Source of the DNA: an uncultured Slackia sp.
GTDB lineage: Bacteria > Actinomycetota > Coriobacteriia > Coriobacteriales > Eggerthellaceae
NCBI GenBank assembly: GCA_934646845.1
Contig: CAKUEV010000034.1
Coordinates: forward strand, 1-13,309
Length of the DNA stretch: 13,309 nucleotides
Reading direction: 5' to 3'
Of this stretch, positions 13,169-13,309 are shown one piece after another. Below the pieces are notes generated by a model, which made no database searches, was not told the DNA's origin, and was given only the letters and a program-made list of their open reading frames with translations. Made by a program: the position numbers and the translations under genes. Position 1 is the stretch's first letter. The number at the start of each line of letters is the position of its first letter.

Positions 13169-13309
13169 TTAGTTCGCCAAACTATTCCTTTTGAAATCTG
13201 GAGCCATCGTGAATGCTTCGTTAGGGAAATAAAACACCTGCGATGCGGAATTTACCCACGCGTCCATACATAATTCCGCAATCGGTGGGTTAGAAGCTCC
13301 GCAATCGGA
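13169..13309 (-). CDS. C-terminal fragment of an unrecognised protein (runs off right edge)
   Basis: The minus strand is open from the window edge to the TAA at 13169-13171: 46 residues including NPPIAELCMDAWVNSASQ and VFYFPNEAFTMAPDF. The other two minus frames are stopped within about 60 bases. The composition looks protein-like (aromatic and acidic residues mixed, no bias), but the piece is too short to identify and could be chance. The 150 bp between its stop and the DegV-like start are GC-rich and hold only a short palindrome, TGCCCC-AC-GGGGCA (13064-13077). Confidence 0.35.
   Translation of the reverse strand, partial: SDCGASNPPIAELCMDAWVNSASQVFYFPNEAFTMAPDFKRNSLAN
13275..13308. repeat. 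Short direct repeat at the right edge
   Basis: TCCGCAATCGG occurs at 13275-13285 and again at 13298-13308, a 23-bp period. The window stops one base later, so whether more copies follow cannot be seen. The period is not a multiple of three, which argues against a protein repeat. Confidence 0.5.

Noticed and set aside
1-13309. tRNA, rRNA, complete insertion sequence or integrase
   Set aside because: No cloverleaf-like sequence, rRNA stretch, transposase motif or paired terminal repeats were seen on either strand by eye.

Overview
The window looks like a chromosomal piece of a Gram-positive bacterium, most likely an actinobacterium of the class Coriobacteriia. This is inference. It rests on a teichoic-acid/polysaccharide ABC exporter with cell-wall-binding (CWB2-type) repeats, a secreted fibronectin-III-type protein, a TIGR03987/HsmA-type membrane protein, purine-rich Shine-Dalgarno sites and very uneven G+C. 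No marker gene (rRNA, tRNA) is present to settle it.

Positions 1-8447, minus strand, form a cell-surface polysaccharide locus. In transcription order it holds two family-2 glycosyltransferases (8363-7212 and 7211-6150, no gap between them) and a large tandem glycosyltransferase with two GT2 domains (6143-3678). A strong hairpin terminator (3596-3636) and a candidate new promoter follow. Next come an ABC-2 permease (3483-2707), its ATPase (2696-864), and a secreted FN3-repeat protein that leaves the window (766-<1). The glycosyltransferases would build a glycan on a lipid carrier at the inner membrane face, and the permease/ATPase pair would export it. The ATPase carries about 290 C-terminal residues that read as three CWB2-like repeats. 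CWB2 normally sits outside the cell and binds anionic wall polymer, so here it may be the cytoplasmic reader of the export substrate. This is the most interesting feature of the window.

Positions 8448-11363, plus strand, hold a TetR-family regulator (8816-9385) behind a region with a perfect 12-bp inverted repeat. A two-gene cassette of lower G+C follows: an OLD/AAA15-type ATPase (9551-10774) and an overlapping small protein with a TOPRIM-like start (10767-11363). The pair has the architecture of AbiL/RloAB/PARIS-like phage-defence modules. Its promoter has an inverted repeat covering the -10 box.

Positions 11364-13309 start with a long leader and a small multi-pass membrane protein (11793-12275). 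A stretch of broken genes follows on the minus strand: the first dozen codons of an 'archaeal-type' AAA ATPase behind an elaborate palindromic promoter region, a DegV-like 5' end joined out of frame to the 3' end of accA, and a 46-codon C-terminal fragment running off the right edge. This part looks like a recombination or decay zone, or possibly an assembly chimera.
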